64,000 bases of DNA from positions 124,001-188,000 of the IMG/VR virus record IMGVR_UViG_3300034101_004588, one strand, 5' to 3'. Of the stretch, positions 56,089 to 62,059 are shown piece after piece (the stretch's first letter is position 1; each line of letters begins with the position of its first letter). The position numbers and the translations under genes were made by a program. The DNA is from a virus. Below the pieces are notes generated by a model. It was not told the DNA's origin, did not search any database, and worked only from the letters and a program-made list of their open reading frames with translations.

Positions 56089-56180
56089 ATTTTTATTTTA
56101 TTGGTTGTTTCTCTTGAGAGGTGGTCTCTCTTGATTGTTTATATCTTAAAGGTTTTTCTCGGGACTGGCAACCGGGTTTT

Positions 56181-56372
56181 TTAAATTTCGAAAGCCTTGG
56201 CATACCCCGACACTCGCGGCGAGAAGCAACGATCTTCGTTGATGATGCCATTGAGGTCATGTCCGATAGTGGAGACTATCGCCGCGTACTTCTCCTTAGA
56301 GCTGTACGTGGGGTGGTTGTGAACAAACCTGACATAAGCCAGGAGGTCTTTGAGGAAGGTTTTATCTTTCAT
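56181..56372 (-). CDS. Hypothetical small protein
   Basis: A 63-residue protein from ATG 56372 (MKDKTFLKDLLAYVRFVHNH), selected because the promoter -10 ends 7 nt upstream; the longer frame has no support. Contains H-N-H-P-T-Y-S-S. Unknown function. Confidence 0.55.
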   Translation of the reverse strand: MKDKTFLKDLLAYVRFVHNHPTYSSKEKYAAIVSTIGHDLNGIINEDRCFSPRVSGYAKAFEI

Positions 56373-56379
56373 AGTCTTT

Positions 56380-56408
56380 ATTATGGAGGAAATAAGGGGG
56401 AAGAGCCA
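56380..56408 (-). promoter_or_regulatory. TTCCC-type leaderless promoter (56372 gene)
   Basis: Minus strand TGGCTC (56403-56408)-TTCCCCC, 17 bp, CATAAT (56380-56385), 7 nt to ATG. Confidence 0.6.
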
Positions 56409-56410
56409 CC

Positions 56411-56614
56411 TCAAATCTCCTTCAGATGTTTGGGTTTCTTGAGAGAGAAGTTCTTGGGTTTCTTCTTGAGGACATTGAGGTAGTCCAAAGTATCGTCAAT
56501 CAATTGATAGATAGCTTTTATCTCCTCGGCTTTGGCTTTGGGGTCTTCTAGCATGTTGGCTAGACACTGCAAAGCCTCTTGGACTCGTTGGATCTCTTTC
56601 TCGATGCGATTCAT
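56411..56614 (-). CDS. Hypothetical helical protein
   Basis: A 67-residue helical protein (MNRIEKEIQRVQEALQCLAN) with Lys-rich end. Its ATG directly follows the stop of the lipoprotein gene (TAAATG), so it is translated from that message. Confidence 0.5.
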   Translation of the reverse strand: MNRIEKEIQRVQEALQCLANMLEDPKAKAEEIKAIYQLIDDTLDYLNVLKKKPKNFSLKKPKHLKEI

Positions 56615-56758
56615 TTAAAAGGAATAAGGGTTACCTGTCGAAGGGGGATGACTGGGTAGTACGTAATAGGTGGATACTCTTTCGTAGTAGCCATTGACTA
56701 TCTTGACAAAGCAGCCTAAGACAAAGAGACTGAAGAGGAGTGCAAGAGAGTATTTCAT
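56615..56758 (-). CDS. Very small lipoprotein
   Basis: A 47-residue frame from ATG 56758 to TAA 56615. MKYSLALLFSLFVLGC is a lipoprotein signal (lipobox V-L-G-C, Cys16); mature part Tyr/Pro-rich. ATGA overlap with the upstream gene and direct contact with the downstream one place it in a three-gene operon (57030 to 56411). May sit in the host envelope early in infection. Confidence 0.6.
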   Translation of the reverse strand: MKYSLALLFSLFVLGCFVKIVNGYYERVSTYYVLPSHPPSTGNPYSF

Positions 56759-57030
56759 TGATGGAGAAAATCCCAGGCAGAATTAGGAATCTCTTCGCGC
56801 ACCGCGGTGTCCAGGCTATCCGCCAGGTCCCGAGCTTCTTTAACCCGATTCTGCTCCAGCAGATGCCCAATGCAAAAGAGGTCAGCGGCATCGGTATAGG
56901 AGATGAGGAGATTGGCTCGATACTCTTTAACATTTTCTTTCTCCCAGGCCGTCTGCCAGTACTCGAGATACTTTGTAGAAGCCTCTTTGACGATGTTAGC
57001 CGCGGAGATGTGGGTGAGTTTTATTTTCAT
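56755..57030 (-). CDS. Hypothetical protein
   Basis: A 91-residue helical protein from ATG 57030 (MKIKLTHISAANIVKEASTK). First gene of a three-gene string with the lipoprotein. Unknown function; promoter 8 nt upstream. Confidence 0.55.
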   Translation of the reverse strand: MKIKLTHISAANIVKEASTKYLEYWQTAWEKENVKEYRANLLISYTDAADLFCIGHLLEQNRVKEARDLADSLDTAVREEIPNSAWDFLHQ

Positions 57031-57038
57031 CAAACACT

Positions 57039-57067
57039 AGTGTAGGGGTTATTCGGGGGAATCTCAA
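57039..57067 (-). promoter_or_regulatory. TTCCC-type leaderless promoter (57030 gene)
   Basis: Minus strand TTGAGA (57062-57067)-TTCCCCCGAATAACCCC spacer (17 bp)-TACACT (57039-57044), 8 nt to ATG. Spacer identical to two other promoters. Confidence 0.75.
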
Positions 57068-57381
57068 GCCAATTCTCTAACCACTTTTAGGTAACTAGCT
57101 AGGATCCAGGTACCTCCTTGGATGGCAGGTCTCTTGTACTCTTGATAGTTAGTAACTTCTACCTCACACCAGACTCTCTTCTCTCCACTGCGAAGCTCTG
57201 TCTTAAGATGATCCGCCTTAGGTTCCACCGCACAATGCCAACCTGGACGATAGGCAAAGCCTTTGGTGGCATGACACTCGGCCGGCATCCATTGTCCGAA
57301 AGGTACTACTTGAGTGCGATTGATAAAGAGAGGACCAAGAGTTCCGTCTTTACGTTTGCGAAAGAGTTTGTAGGCTTTCAT
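57064..57381 (-). CDS. Hypothetical basic protein
   Basis: A 105-residue protein (MKAYKLFRKRKDGTLGPLFI) with the pattern P-L-F-I-N-R-T-Q-V-V-P-F-G-x-W and R-P-G-W-H-C, and W-x-E-V-E-V-T-N-Y-x-E-Y. I recall this in phage proteins ('AYKLFR..KDG...PLFI') without a known role. Follows 57385-57645 after 3 nt, same message. Confidence 0.55.
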   Translation of the reverse strand: MKAYKLFRKRKDGTLGPLFINRTQVVPFGQWMPAECHATKGFAYRPGWHCAVEPKADHLKTELRSGEKRVWCEVEVTNYQEYKRPAIQGGTWILASYLKVVRELA

Positions 57382-57384
57382 GGT

Positions 57385-57645
57385 TTAGGCGTCAAGTTTA
57401 AATGCGGTCATGATACGGTTGTACCAAATAGGGTTCTTGTCTTTGAGGATATCCAGGGGGGCTTTGCCATCGTGGTACTCCTCAAAGTATTCCTCTGGGG
57501 TGTGGTTGGCGATAAGCTCTTTGCGGAACTTAGCCATCGTGAACGGGCTGCCCGAGTACTTGAAACGAGCAACGAACTGGCGGTTGGGTCCGAAGAGCAG
57601 GTACTGCCCTTCCTTCTTGAGATTGTCTTTGGTGAACTTATTCAT
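57385..57645 (-). CDS. Hypothetical protein
   Basis: An 86-residue protein from ATG 57645 (MNKFTKDNLKKEGQYLLFGP); longer frames include the promoter. Contains RFKYSGSPFTMAKFRKELIA and a helical end. Unknown function. Confidence 0.6.
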   Translation of the reverse strand: MNKFTKDNLKKEGQYLLFGPNRQFVARFKYSGSPFTMAKFRKELIANHTPEEYFEEYHDGKAPLDILKDKNPIWYNRIMTAFKLDA

Positions 57646-57655
57646 AACAAATACT

Positions 57656-57684
57656 AGTGTAGGGGTTATTCGGGGGAAACTCAA
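57656..57684 (-). promoter_or_regulatory. TTCCC-type leaderless promoter (57645 gene)
   Basis: Minus strand TTGAGT (57679-57684), 17-bp spacer TTCCCCCGAATAACCCC, TACACT (57656-57661), 10 nt to ATG. Confidence 0.75.
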
Positions 57685-57687
57685 CCC

Positions 57688-57903
57688 TTATTTGATCCTC
57701 TTGACTTTGAGAGCTGTCGGCTCGATATCACGGTCTCCGAACTCGGATCCGAAAGCATAGAAGCTGCCATGATAACCGTTCCACTCTTGAATGAAATTGA
57801 AAAGCTGGGTTTGGAAGGCTTTCATGGAGGTGCTGTCCAGCTGTTCTCCTTTAAGAGTATTGAGGTTGAAGCTGATTTCGAATTTGAAGGTGTTCTTATT
57901 CAT
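57688..57903 (-). CDS. Hypothetical protein
   Basis: A 71-residue strand-rich protein from ATG 57903 (MNKNTFKFEISFNLNTLKGE) with a Gly/Tyr-rich turn. Its promoter and start region are nearly identical to those of 57385-57645, suggesting duplication of the control region. Confidence 0.6.
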   Translation of the reverse strand: MNKNTFKFEISFNLNTLKGEQLDSTSMKAFQTQLFNFIQEWNGYHGSFYAFGSEFGDRDIEPTALKVKRIK

Positions 57904-57913
57904 AACAAATACT

Positions 57914-57942
57914 AGTGTAGGGGTTATTCGGGGGAAACACAA
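57914..57942 (-). promoter_or_regulatory. TTCCC-type leaderless promoter (57903 gene)
   Basis: Minus strand TTGTGT (57937-57942), 17-bp spacer TTCCCCCGAATAACCCC, TACACT (57914-57919), 10 nt to ATG. Confidence 0.75.
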
Positions 57943-58184
57943 GTCAAAACATCGTCTTCGGAAAGGGCATTGTAATCCAACCAGCCAAAGAGTTCCTGCT
58001 TACGAGCTACGGAGATATAAGAATAGTCTTTTACTTTCTCTCCATAGAAGCCACAGATGAAGCCGGCATGATCTAAAGCATCTTGCAAAGAAGAATGGGT
58101 TCTTACTTTAAGATGGGTAATGAGGTTGTGAACCTCAAAGCCGCGATCGCTTTTGTAGATCTTGACTACTTGGGACTCTTTCAT
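57924..58184 (-). CDS. Hypothetical protein
   Basis: An 86-residue protein (MKESQVVKIYKSDRGFEVHN) with alternating strands and a helix SSLQDALDHAGFICGF. Unknown function. Its 3' end overlaps the next gene's promoter. Confidence 0.55.
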   Translation of the reverse strand: MKESQVVKIYKSDRGFEVHNLITHLKVRTHSSLQDALDHAGFICGFYGEKVKDYSYISVARKQELFGWLDYNALSEDDVLTCVSPE

Positions 58185-58191
58185 GATCCCT

Positions 58192-58220
58192 AGTGTATAT
58201 CAGATTAGGGGGTCAGGCCA
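58192..58220 (-). promoter_or_regulatory. Promoter of the 58184 gene, leaderless
   Basis: Minus strand TGGCCT (58215-58220), 17 bp with CCCCC, TACACT (58192-58197), 7 nt to ATG. Overlaps the end of 58213-58434. Confidence 0.55.
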
Positions 58221-58434
58221 GACTGAAAAAGTCACTAGAAACCTTTTTAACATTGTCTGTCTCTGGGTAAAACCAAACTGTGAAGGACATCGGTTGAGAT
58301 TCCTCTTCTTCGGTTTTCAGATAGACAGCACAAGACCAAACATCTCCATCAATGTTCCAGGCTTCTACTTCCAAGACCTCAGCTCCAAAGTTGTACGCTT
58401 CTAGAGCCACATTAACTTTCTCTTCTCTATTCAT
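58213..58434 (-). CDS. Hypothetical acidic protein
   Basis: A 73-residue protein (MNREEKVNVALEAYNFGAEV), with strands W-N-I-D-G-D-V-W-S-C-A and F-T-V-W-F-Y. 'E-x-W-N-I-D-G' is shared with the neighbour 58431 (S-R-W-N-I-D-G-V-I-F). ATGA-type overlap with it. Confidence 0.5.
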   Translation of the reverse strand: MNREEKVNVALEAYNFGAEVLEVEAWNIDGDVWSCAVYLKTEEEESQPMSFTVWFYPETDNVKKVSSDFFSLA

Positions 58435-58679
58435 ATCAGAACTCCATTCTCCTGGAGGTATTGCTGTCTTTCAACGGATGACAGATGCTTTTGTAATTTG
58501 ACATTGTCCTTAGAGCTTACATCTTTGAAGATGACCCCGTCTATATTCCATCGACTCTCATAGACCTCAAAGAGATGCAGCAGGAACTTCTGATGATGCC
58601 TGGCCAGGAAGTCATGGTCCTGTCGATTGATAAAGAAACTATCTACAGAAGAGACTACAGCACTCTGATAGGTCTTCAT
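58431..58679 (-). CDS. Hypothetical protein
   Basis: An 82-residue protein (MKTYQSAVVSSVDSFFINRQ), helical middle and a R-W-N-I-D-G-V strand. Coupled to both neighbours by 4-nt overlaps. Confidence 0.5.
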   Translation of the reverse strand: MKTYQSAVVSSVDSFFINRQDHDFLARHHQKFLLHLFEVYESRWNIDGVIFKDVSSKDNVKLQKHLSSVERQQYLQENGVLI

Positions 58680-58903
58680 AGAACAGAATCCTCTAGAATG
58701 TTTTCTTCATAGCATTCTTGGAACGACCCGTATTCTGAAAACATATGATAGAGTTCGTGGTTGATATCCGAGGTACCTACTTCTTCTGCTCCGGCATTAA
58801 CCAGACGACGAGCGGCTAGACGACGAAGAAAAGGTTTAATGAGGTCCTCCGTATTACGATAGGCCTGCATGGCCTCTTCAAAGGTGGGTTTAGTAGCTTC
58901 CAT
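58676..58903 (-). CDS. Hypothetical helical protein
   Basis: A 75-residue acidic helical protein from ATG 58903 (MEATKPTFEEAMQAYRNTED). The longer frame to 58936 lies wholly within the upstream gene and is not preferred. Unknown. Confidence 0.5.
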   Translation of the reverse strand: MEATKPTFEEAMQAYRNTEDLIKPFLRRLAARRLVNAGAEEVGTSDINHELYHMFSEYGSFQECYEENILEDSVL

Positions 58904-59057
58904 GATAGTGGTAACGATGAAGACGGTCTTGGGCAATCAAACGATCGATCCATCCACTTTGATTGAACCAGGTGATGTTATGAGTCAGGAGACTAGGTTT
59001 CGGCTTACGGTAACGCCGGCTGATAACTTCAAAGAGCCTATGGAGTTTGTTTTTCAT
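58890..59057 (-). CDS. Hypothetical small basic protein
   Basis: A 55-residue frame from ATG 59057 to TAA 58890: MKNKLHRLFEVISRRYRKPK, then THNITWFNQSGWIDRLIAQD. Basic and aromatic; DNA or RNA binding is possible. It is first in a four-gene string (59057 to 58213) and sits 8 nt from a promoter -10, which supports it. Confidence 0.6.
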   Translation of the reverse strand: MKNKLHRLFEVISRRYRKPKPSLLTHNITWFNQSGWIDRLIAQDRLHRYHYHGSY

Positions 59058-59065
59058 CGTCTGTA

Positions 59066-59094
59066 AGTGTAGATGGTATTAGGGGGAAGTTCAA
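59066..59094 (-). promoter_or_regulatory. TTCCC-type leaderless promoter (59057 gene)
   Basis: Minus strand TTGAAC (59089-59094)-TTCCCCC, 17-bp spacer, TACACT (59066-59071), 8 nt to ATG. Confidence 0.7.
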
Positions 59095-59420
59095 GCCTCG
59101 ATTTTCACATCAACGAAGATGTCCTCTTTGAATGACCAGAGAATATCTTTGAGGCGAAAGCCAGGAGAACATCCACAGCTGCAGCCACACTTCTGAGACC
59201 AGGAAGGTTTAACGGTCTTGATCTGATCTTCTGTGAACCCTAGTCGCCGAAGGATAGTCGGGATCTGTTTCTTGAATTCCAGATGAGGACGGCTACGGCG
59301 ATTGACTAGATTCTCCATCACAGACTCTCCGGTGAGGAAGAAGTACATATGAGGAGATGTCCGACGACGATCGTAACCGTTCATCGGTTGTTTGGTGATT
59401 CCTTCAATGGTTATTTTCAT
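59091..59420 (-). CDS. Hypothetical protein with Cys-rich GCSCGCS segment
   Basis: A 109-residue protein (MKITIEGITKQPMNGYDRRR). C-G-C-S-C-G-C-S-P-G-F near residues 79-89 could bind a metal; the G-R-L-G-F and W-S-x-K-C-G-C-S-C-G-C-S-P-G pattern appears in other phage proteins of unknown function. Confidence 0.55.
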   Translation of the reverse strand: MKITIEGITKQPMNGYDRRRTSPHMYFFLTGESVMENLVNRRSRPHLEFKKQIPTILRRLGFTEDQIKTVKPSWSQKCGCSCGCSPGFRLKDILWSFKEDIFVDVKIEA

Positions 59421-59428
59421 CGTTTATA

Positions 59429-59457
59429 AGTGTAGAGGAAATTCGGGGGAAACACAA
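59429..59457 (-). promoter_or_regulatory. TTCCC-type leaderless promoter (59420 gene)
   Basis: Minus strand TTGTGT (59452-59457)-TTCCCCC, 17 bp, TACACT (59429-59434), 8 nt to ATG. Confidence 0.75.
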
Positions 59458-59460
59458 GGA

Positions 59461-59497
59461 AAAAAAGAGGGGGTCCCAGCCGCACTAGGACCCCCTC
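59461..59497 (-). terminator. Rho-independent terminator after the 59880 gene
   Basis: GAGGGGGTCC pairs with GGACCCCCTC (10 bp, 11-nt loop) and on the minus strand is followed by seven T. It lies 15 nt past the stop of 59512-59880. Confidence 0.85.
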
Positions 59498-59511
59498 AAC
59501 CACACCCACAA

Positions 59512-59880
59512 TTACCAGGTAATGTCAACACCTAAGCGCCGCATCATCTTTTGCATACGCTTCAAGAAGGCTTCCTTGTCGTCTTCGGTGACCGAGACCG
59601 GCCGAGACCAGGTGGGGGCCATATCTTTGTAGATATAGGTCCTAGGATGAACGTTACGAATACACGTAACGTAGTTACGATTACCAGAGCCTTTACGATA
59701 CGACAGACAGACTCCTTTACGTTTAATGGTACGGTTCAAAGAACCAACCATGCGACGAACCTCAGCAGACTCGTTACCGAGGATTCGAATAGTATCACCT
59801 GGCTCCATGCTATGAAGAAGTTCGGCGAGTTGTGGATTGGCCGGCCTGCGACCACTGTTTTTGAGGTATGATTTATTCAT
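59512..59880 (-). CDS. Hypothetical basic protein
   Basis: A 122-residue protein (MNKSYLKNSGRRPANPQLAE). The middle (RRMVGSLNRTIKRKGVCLSY) is basic and helical, and the C-terminus (FLKRMQKMMRRLGVDITW) amphipathic. Possibly a small nucleic-acid-binding protein. Has its own promoter and terminator, so it forms a single transcription unit. Confidence 0.6.
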   Translation of the reverse strand: MNKSYLKNSGRRPANPQLAELLHSMEPGDTIRILGNESAEVRRMVGSLNRTIKRKGVCLSYRKGSGNRNYVTCIRNVHPRTYIYKDMAPTWSRPVSVTEDDKEAFLKRMQKMMRRLGVDITW

Positions 59881-59887
59881 CAGGATA

Positions 59888-59916
59888 AGGTTAAAGGATT
59901 TTATCGGGAATTGCCC
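59888..59916 (-). promoter_or_regulatory. TTCCC-type leaderless promoter (59880 gene)
   Basis: Minus strand GGGCAA (59911-59916)-TTCCC, 17 bp, TAACCT (59888-59893), 7 nt to ATG. Weak -35. Confidence 0.5.
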
Positions 59917-59919
59917 GCT

Positions 59920-60168
59920 TTATTTTAGAGGAAGTTCTGGGTGGTCAATAACAATCTTGTCAATCTTTTTATTGAGGTCTTGTAGTTTAGTAATCAAACT
60001 ACGCAGACCCTTTTTATTGACCGACACTATCTGAGAGGTGTTCTCATAAAAGAACTCCAGAGTAACGACTGCCTCTGAGGATATCGGGGTTGAGAAACCT
60101 TTGTATTTAACTTTCTTTTCCAAAGTAGCTTTGACTTTGGCACTGACGGCATTGAAACATTCTTTCAT
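59920..60168 (-). CDS. Hypothetical basic protein
   Basis: An 82-residue protein (MKECFNAVSAKVKATLEKKV), strand VTLEFFYENTSQIVSV and helix KGLRSLITKLQDLNKKIDKI. Unknown function. Confidence 0.55.
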   Translation of the reverse strand: MKECFNAVSAKVKATLEKKVKYKGFSTPISSEAVVTLEFFYENTSQIVSVNKKGLRSLITKLQDLNKKIDKIVIDHPELPLK

Positions 60169-60175
60169 AGTCTAT

Positions 60176-60204
60176 AGAATAAAAGGGTTTAGGGGGAAAG
60201 GCAA
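60176..60204 (-). promoter_or_regulatory. TTCCC-type leaderless promoter (60168 gene)
   Basis: Minus strand TTGCCT (60199-60204)-TTCCCCC, 17 bp, TATTCT (60176-60181), 7 nt to ATG. Confidence 0.7.
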
Positions 60205-60215
60205 CAACATTAAGA

Positions 60216-60290
60216 TGGCACCTAGGGTAGGATTCGAACCTACAACCGAGCGGTTAACAGCCGCTAGCTCTACCATTGAGCTACCTAGGT
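60216..60290 (-). tRNA. tRNA-Asn(GUU)
   Basis: Minus strand: acceptor ACCTAGG / CCTAGGT, anticodon stem AGCGG/CCGCT with loop CTGTTAA (GTT), T-loop TTCGAAT, encoded CCA. Confidence 0.9.
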
Positions 60291-60296
60291 GTGACT

Positions 60297-60368
60297 TGGA
60301 ACGATTGGGACTCGAACCCAAAACCAATACCTTAAAAGGGTACTGCTCTACCATTGAGCTACCGTTCC
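60297..60368 (-). tRNA. tRNA-Lys(UUU)
   Basis: Minus strand: acceptor GGAACGG / TCGTTCC, anticodon loop CTTTTAA (TTT), T-loop TTCGAGT. CCA not encoded. Confidence 0.9.
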
Positions 60369-60379
60369 GCAGCATAAAT

Positions 60380-60622
60380 CTATTTATAAGCGCCGACAAC
60401 TCCGTCAAGGAGGCTATCGAAGTCTCCGTAGGTCAACTCGACTCTCTCCTCTAAAGGATCCCCCGAAAGAGCCCCGTCTTGATACATCTGGTGTAGCTCC
60501 TTGAATTCTTCCCGAGAAACAATACCCTTAAGTTCATCAAGGGCATCATAGACAGCGCGCATGCGATCGTCGTACTTGTCGAGGACAATGTCATGCATGG
60601 TAGGTGTGGATTTGTTTTTCAT
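60380..60622 (-). CDS. Hypothetical acidic protein
   Basis: An 80-residue acidic helical protein from ATG 60622 (MKNKSTPTMHDIVLDKYDDR). Ends LTYGDFDSLLDGVVGAYK. Unknown function; first gene before the two tRNAs, which are probably on the same transcript. Confidence 0.6.
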   Translation of the reverse strand: MKNKSTPTMHDIVLDKYDDRMRAVYDALDELKGIVSREEFKELHQMYQDGALSGDPLEERVELTYGDFDSLLDGVVGAYK

Positions 60623-60630
60623 CACCCTTT

Positions 60631-60659
60631 ATCTTAAAGAGCCATTCCGGGAAAGACAA
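60631..60659 (-). promoter_or_regulatory. TTCCC-type leaderless promoter (60622 gene)
   Basis: Minus strand TTGTCT (60654-60659)-TTCCC, 17 bp, TAAGAT (60631-60636), 8 nt to ATG. May also drive the downstream tRNA-Lys and tRNA-Asn. Confidence 0.75.
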
Positions 60660-60721
60660 GAAGAAAATTGGGGTAACTTTAGCCTTGGCTTTCCCCCTTA
60701 AATGCCTTACAATGAATACAG

Positions 60722-60841
60722 AATAAAGGACGGTAGAGCCTCGAACCGATAAAGACAGGGCGAACAGGGGATCAAACCCCGAGGGTAGGGGACTGGAGGC
60801 TGCCCAAATTCCATTTACGCAAAAGCCTCTTCTCTCAGTAT
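60722..60841 (-). ncRNA. Predicted small noncoding RNA with own promoter
   Basis: No reading frame of note, yet a consensus promoter ends at 60847 and a terminator-like hairpin CGGT...ACCG (60731-60748) followed by TCCTTTATT lies about 110 nt downstream. Between them are a GAGGCT/AGCCTC hairpin and a T-arm-like GGGG-TTTGATC-CCC. GC-rich against its surroundings. Could be a regulatory RNA aimed at a host RNA or protein. Confidence 0.5.
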
Positions 60842-60846
60842 AACTT

Positions 60847-60875
60847 ATTATAGGGAAAATTCCCGGGGATGGCCA
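60847..60875 (-). promoter_or_regulatory. TTCCC-like promoter of the predicted small RNA
   Basis: Minus strand TGGCCA (60870-60875), 17 bp starting TCCCC, consensus TATAAT (60847-60852). No start codon at the usual distance, unlike the other members of the class. Confidence 0.65.
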
Positions 60876-60897
60876 GAACTTTTTTTAAAAATTTTTG

Positions 60898-60913
60898 CCG
60901 GGCTTTTCCCCGG
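60898..60913 (-). terminator. Hairpin, possible terminator
   Basis: CCGGG and CCCGG around a 6-nt loop; on the minus strand it is followed by CAAAAATTTTT. Just upstream of the small-RNA promoter and downstream of the 61072 gene. Confidence 0.45.
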
Positions 60914-61003
60914 AAACCCTTATAAAATGGGGTGATAGTTTTTTTATTCCGAGGAAATTAATAATAGGGTATCCCCCCTTGGTTTCCGTGGAATAAGAAA
61001 AAG

Positions 61004-61052
61004 AATACCTAGGTATTAATGGAAGGATTCCCGGGTTTAATACCTAGGTATT
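61004..61052. repeat. Two copies of a perfect 14-bp palindrome
   Basis: AATACCTAGGTATT occurs at 61004-61017 and 61039-61052, 35 bp start to start. Perfect dyads in a noncoding gap look like operator sites for a dimeric regulator; the 35-bp period (about 3.3 helical turns) is not exactly in phase. Confidence 0.6.
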
Positions 61053-61071
61053 GATTGGGAGGAAAGGATTA

Positions 61072-61398
61072 TCAGGTTTCCTCGGGATACTCGATTCCCG
61101 TGTCGATACCCAGGATTTCCTGCCAGTTAGTAGCAATGTAACGAAAGATCTCTTGAATGAAAGAAGAAGGATATTCATCAATCAACAAAGCAGAATCTTT
61201 GTCTTGTTCCAAATAATCGTTCTGGGTACCTTGTTCTAAAATGCTTTCAATGTAAGCACTTAGCTCCAAGGTGGTGACTTCTTTTTCATTATCCATAGAA
61301 TAATCATTAAGGAGAGTAGATGCCAAAGAATATACTCCTCGCCAAAATCCAGGATTGGTACGAAGAAGTTCATCTAGAGAAAGATTGAAATCACTCAT
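61072..61398 (-). CDS. Hypothetical acidic protein
   Basis: A 108-residue acidic helical protein from ATG 61398 (MSDFNLSLDELLRTNPGFWR); longer frame overlaps the upstream gene. Near-contact with 61400-61582 suggests one message. Unknown function. Confidence 0.55.
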   Translation of the reverse strand: MSDFNLSLDELLRTNPGFWRGVYSLASTLLNDYSMDNEKEVTTLELSAYIESILEQGTQNDYLEQDKDSALLIDEYPSSFIQEIFRYIATNWQEILGIDTGIEYPEET

Positions 61399-61399
61399 A

Positions 61400-61582
61400 T
61401 TAATCTTTTTTACGGAAGGATCCTTTACCACAAGAAACACCTACCGAACGACAAGTCCGATAGACCTGACGATAGGTATAAGACTGTTCTTCGGTAGAGA
61501 CTCTCTTGAGGAGGTCATGAACTTCAAAAGAGTCTCCACTAGAGAGAATCTCTCGCAACTTAGCAGATAATGTATTTTTCAT
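61400..61582 (-). CDS. Small winged-helix-like protein
   Basis: A 60-residue protein: LREILSSGDSFEVHDLLKRV, YRQVYRTCRSVGVSCGKGSF. Similar in order to the first 70 residues of 55723-56088, sharing the GKGSF end. Likely a DNA-binding regulator; it might use the palindromes at 61004-61052. Confidence 0.55.
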   Translation of the reverse strand: MKNTLSAKLREILSSGDSFEVHDLLKRVSTEEQSYTYRQVYRTCRSVGVSCGKGSFRKKD

Positions 61583-61594
61583 ATATCGATAAAA

Positions 61595-61623
61595 AGTTTA
61601 CCACGAATAAGGAGGTAAATCAA
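61595..61623 (-). promoter_or_regulatory. Promoter of the 61582 gene
   Basis: Minus strand TTGATT (61618-61623), 17 bp starting TACCTCC, TAAACT (61595-61600), 12 nt to ATG. Near-leaderless. Confidence 0.55.
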
Positions 61624-61698
61624 CAAAAATAAAAACGCGTTAATAGAAACCCCCGCGATAATATAACACACTGTTCTATTAAATTAAAACTCGCTATA

Positions 61699-61732
61699 GA
61701 AAAGGGGTAGCTCTTTCGAACTACCCCTTTTC
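61699..61732. terminator. Bidirectional hairpin terminator
   Basis: GAAAAGGGGTAG pairs with CTACCCCTTTTC (12 bp, 10-nt loop); U tracts arise on either strand. 40 nt past the stop of 61770-61982. Confidence 0.8.
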
Positions 61733-61769
61733 TTGTTTGGTGATCAGCTTCTTGACATTCCGATCCAAA

Positions 61770-61982
61770 TTAGCGGCGTTTACGGTTACGGGTAAAGCGA
61801 CCTTCTTCATCACGCATATTGTGATAACGAGGGCGCAAGCGAACCGTATTACCTTGGAGAGCCACGATCTCGTAACGGCTAGTATTGATCATACGAGCGA
61901 CACGAGACTTACGAGCTTCCAAAGAAGTCCGAGGATCCAATTTGATCCCGAGGTCTTCTTTAATGTTCTTAGTAATGGTCAT
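61770..61982 (-). CDS. Hypothetical very basic protein
   Basis: A 70-residue, Arg-rich protein (MTITKNIKEDLGIKLDPRTS ... ending NRKRR), with the strand YEIVALQGNTVRLRP. Likely binds nucleic acid. One of few genes here with a clear Shine-Dalgarno (AGAAAGGAG) upstream; a GTG at 61994 is an alternative start directly after it. Confidence 0.6.
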   Translation of the reverse strand: MTITKNIKEDLGIKLDPRTSLEARKSRVARMINTSRYEIVALQGNTVRLRPRYHNMRDEEGRFTRNRKRR

Positions 61983-62011
61983 TAGTGCATTCACTCCTTT
62001 CTAATAAAATA

Positions 62012-62039
62012 AGTATAGAACAGTTTAAGACTTAGGCAA
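62012..62039 (-). promoter_or_regulatory. Sigma70-like promoter with a leader and Shine-Dalgarno
   Basis: Minus strand TTGCCT (62034-62039), 16 bp, TATACT (62012-62017), about 29 nt to ATG 61982 with AGAAAGGAG between. Contrasts with the leaderless class: no TTCCC block, strong ribosome binding site. Confidence 0.6.
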
Positions 62040-62059
62040 CGAAGTATTTTTAATAAAGA

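Noticed and set aside
55619-56134. Plus-strand frame (171 residues) opposite the 55723 gene
   Set aside because: It spans the terminator hairpin of the minus-strand gene and has no promoter; Ser/Thr-rich shadow.
57118-57657. Plus-strand frame (179 residues) opposite 57064 and 57385
   Set aside because: It runs across two minus-strand genes and the gap between them; minus-strand genes have promoters at the right distance.
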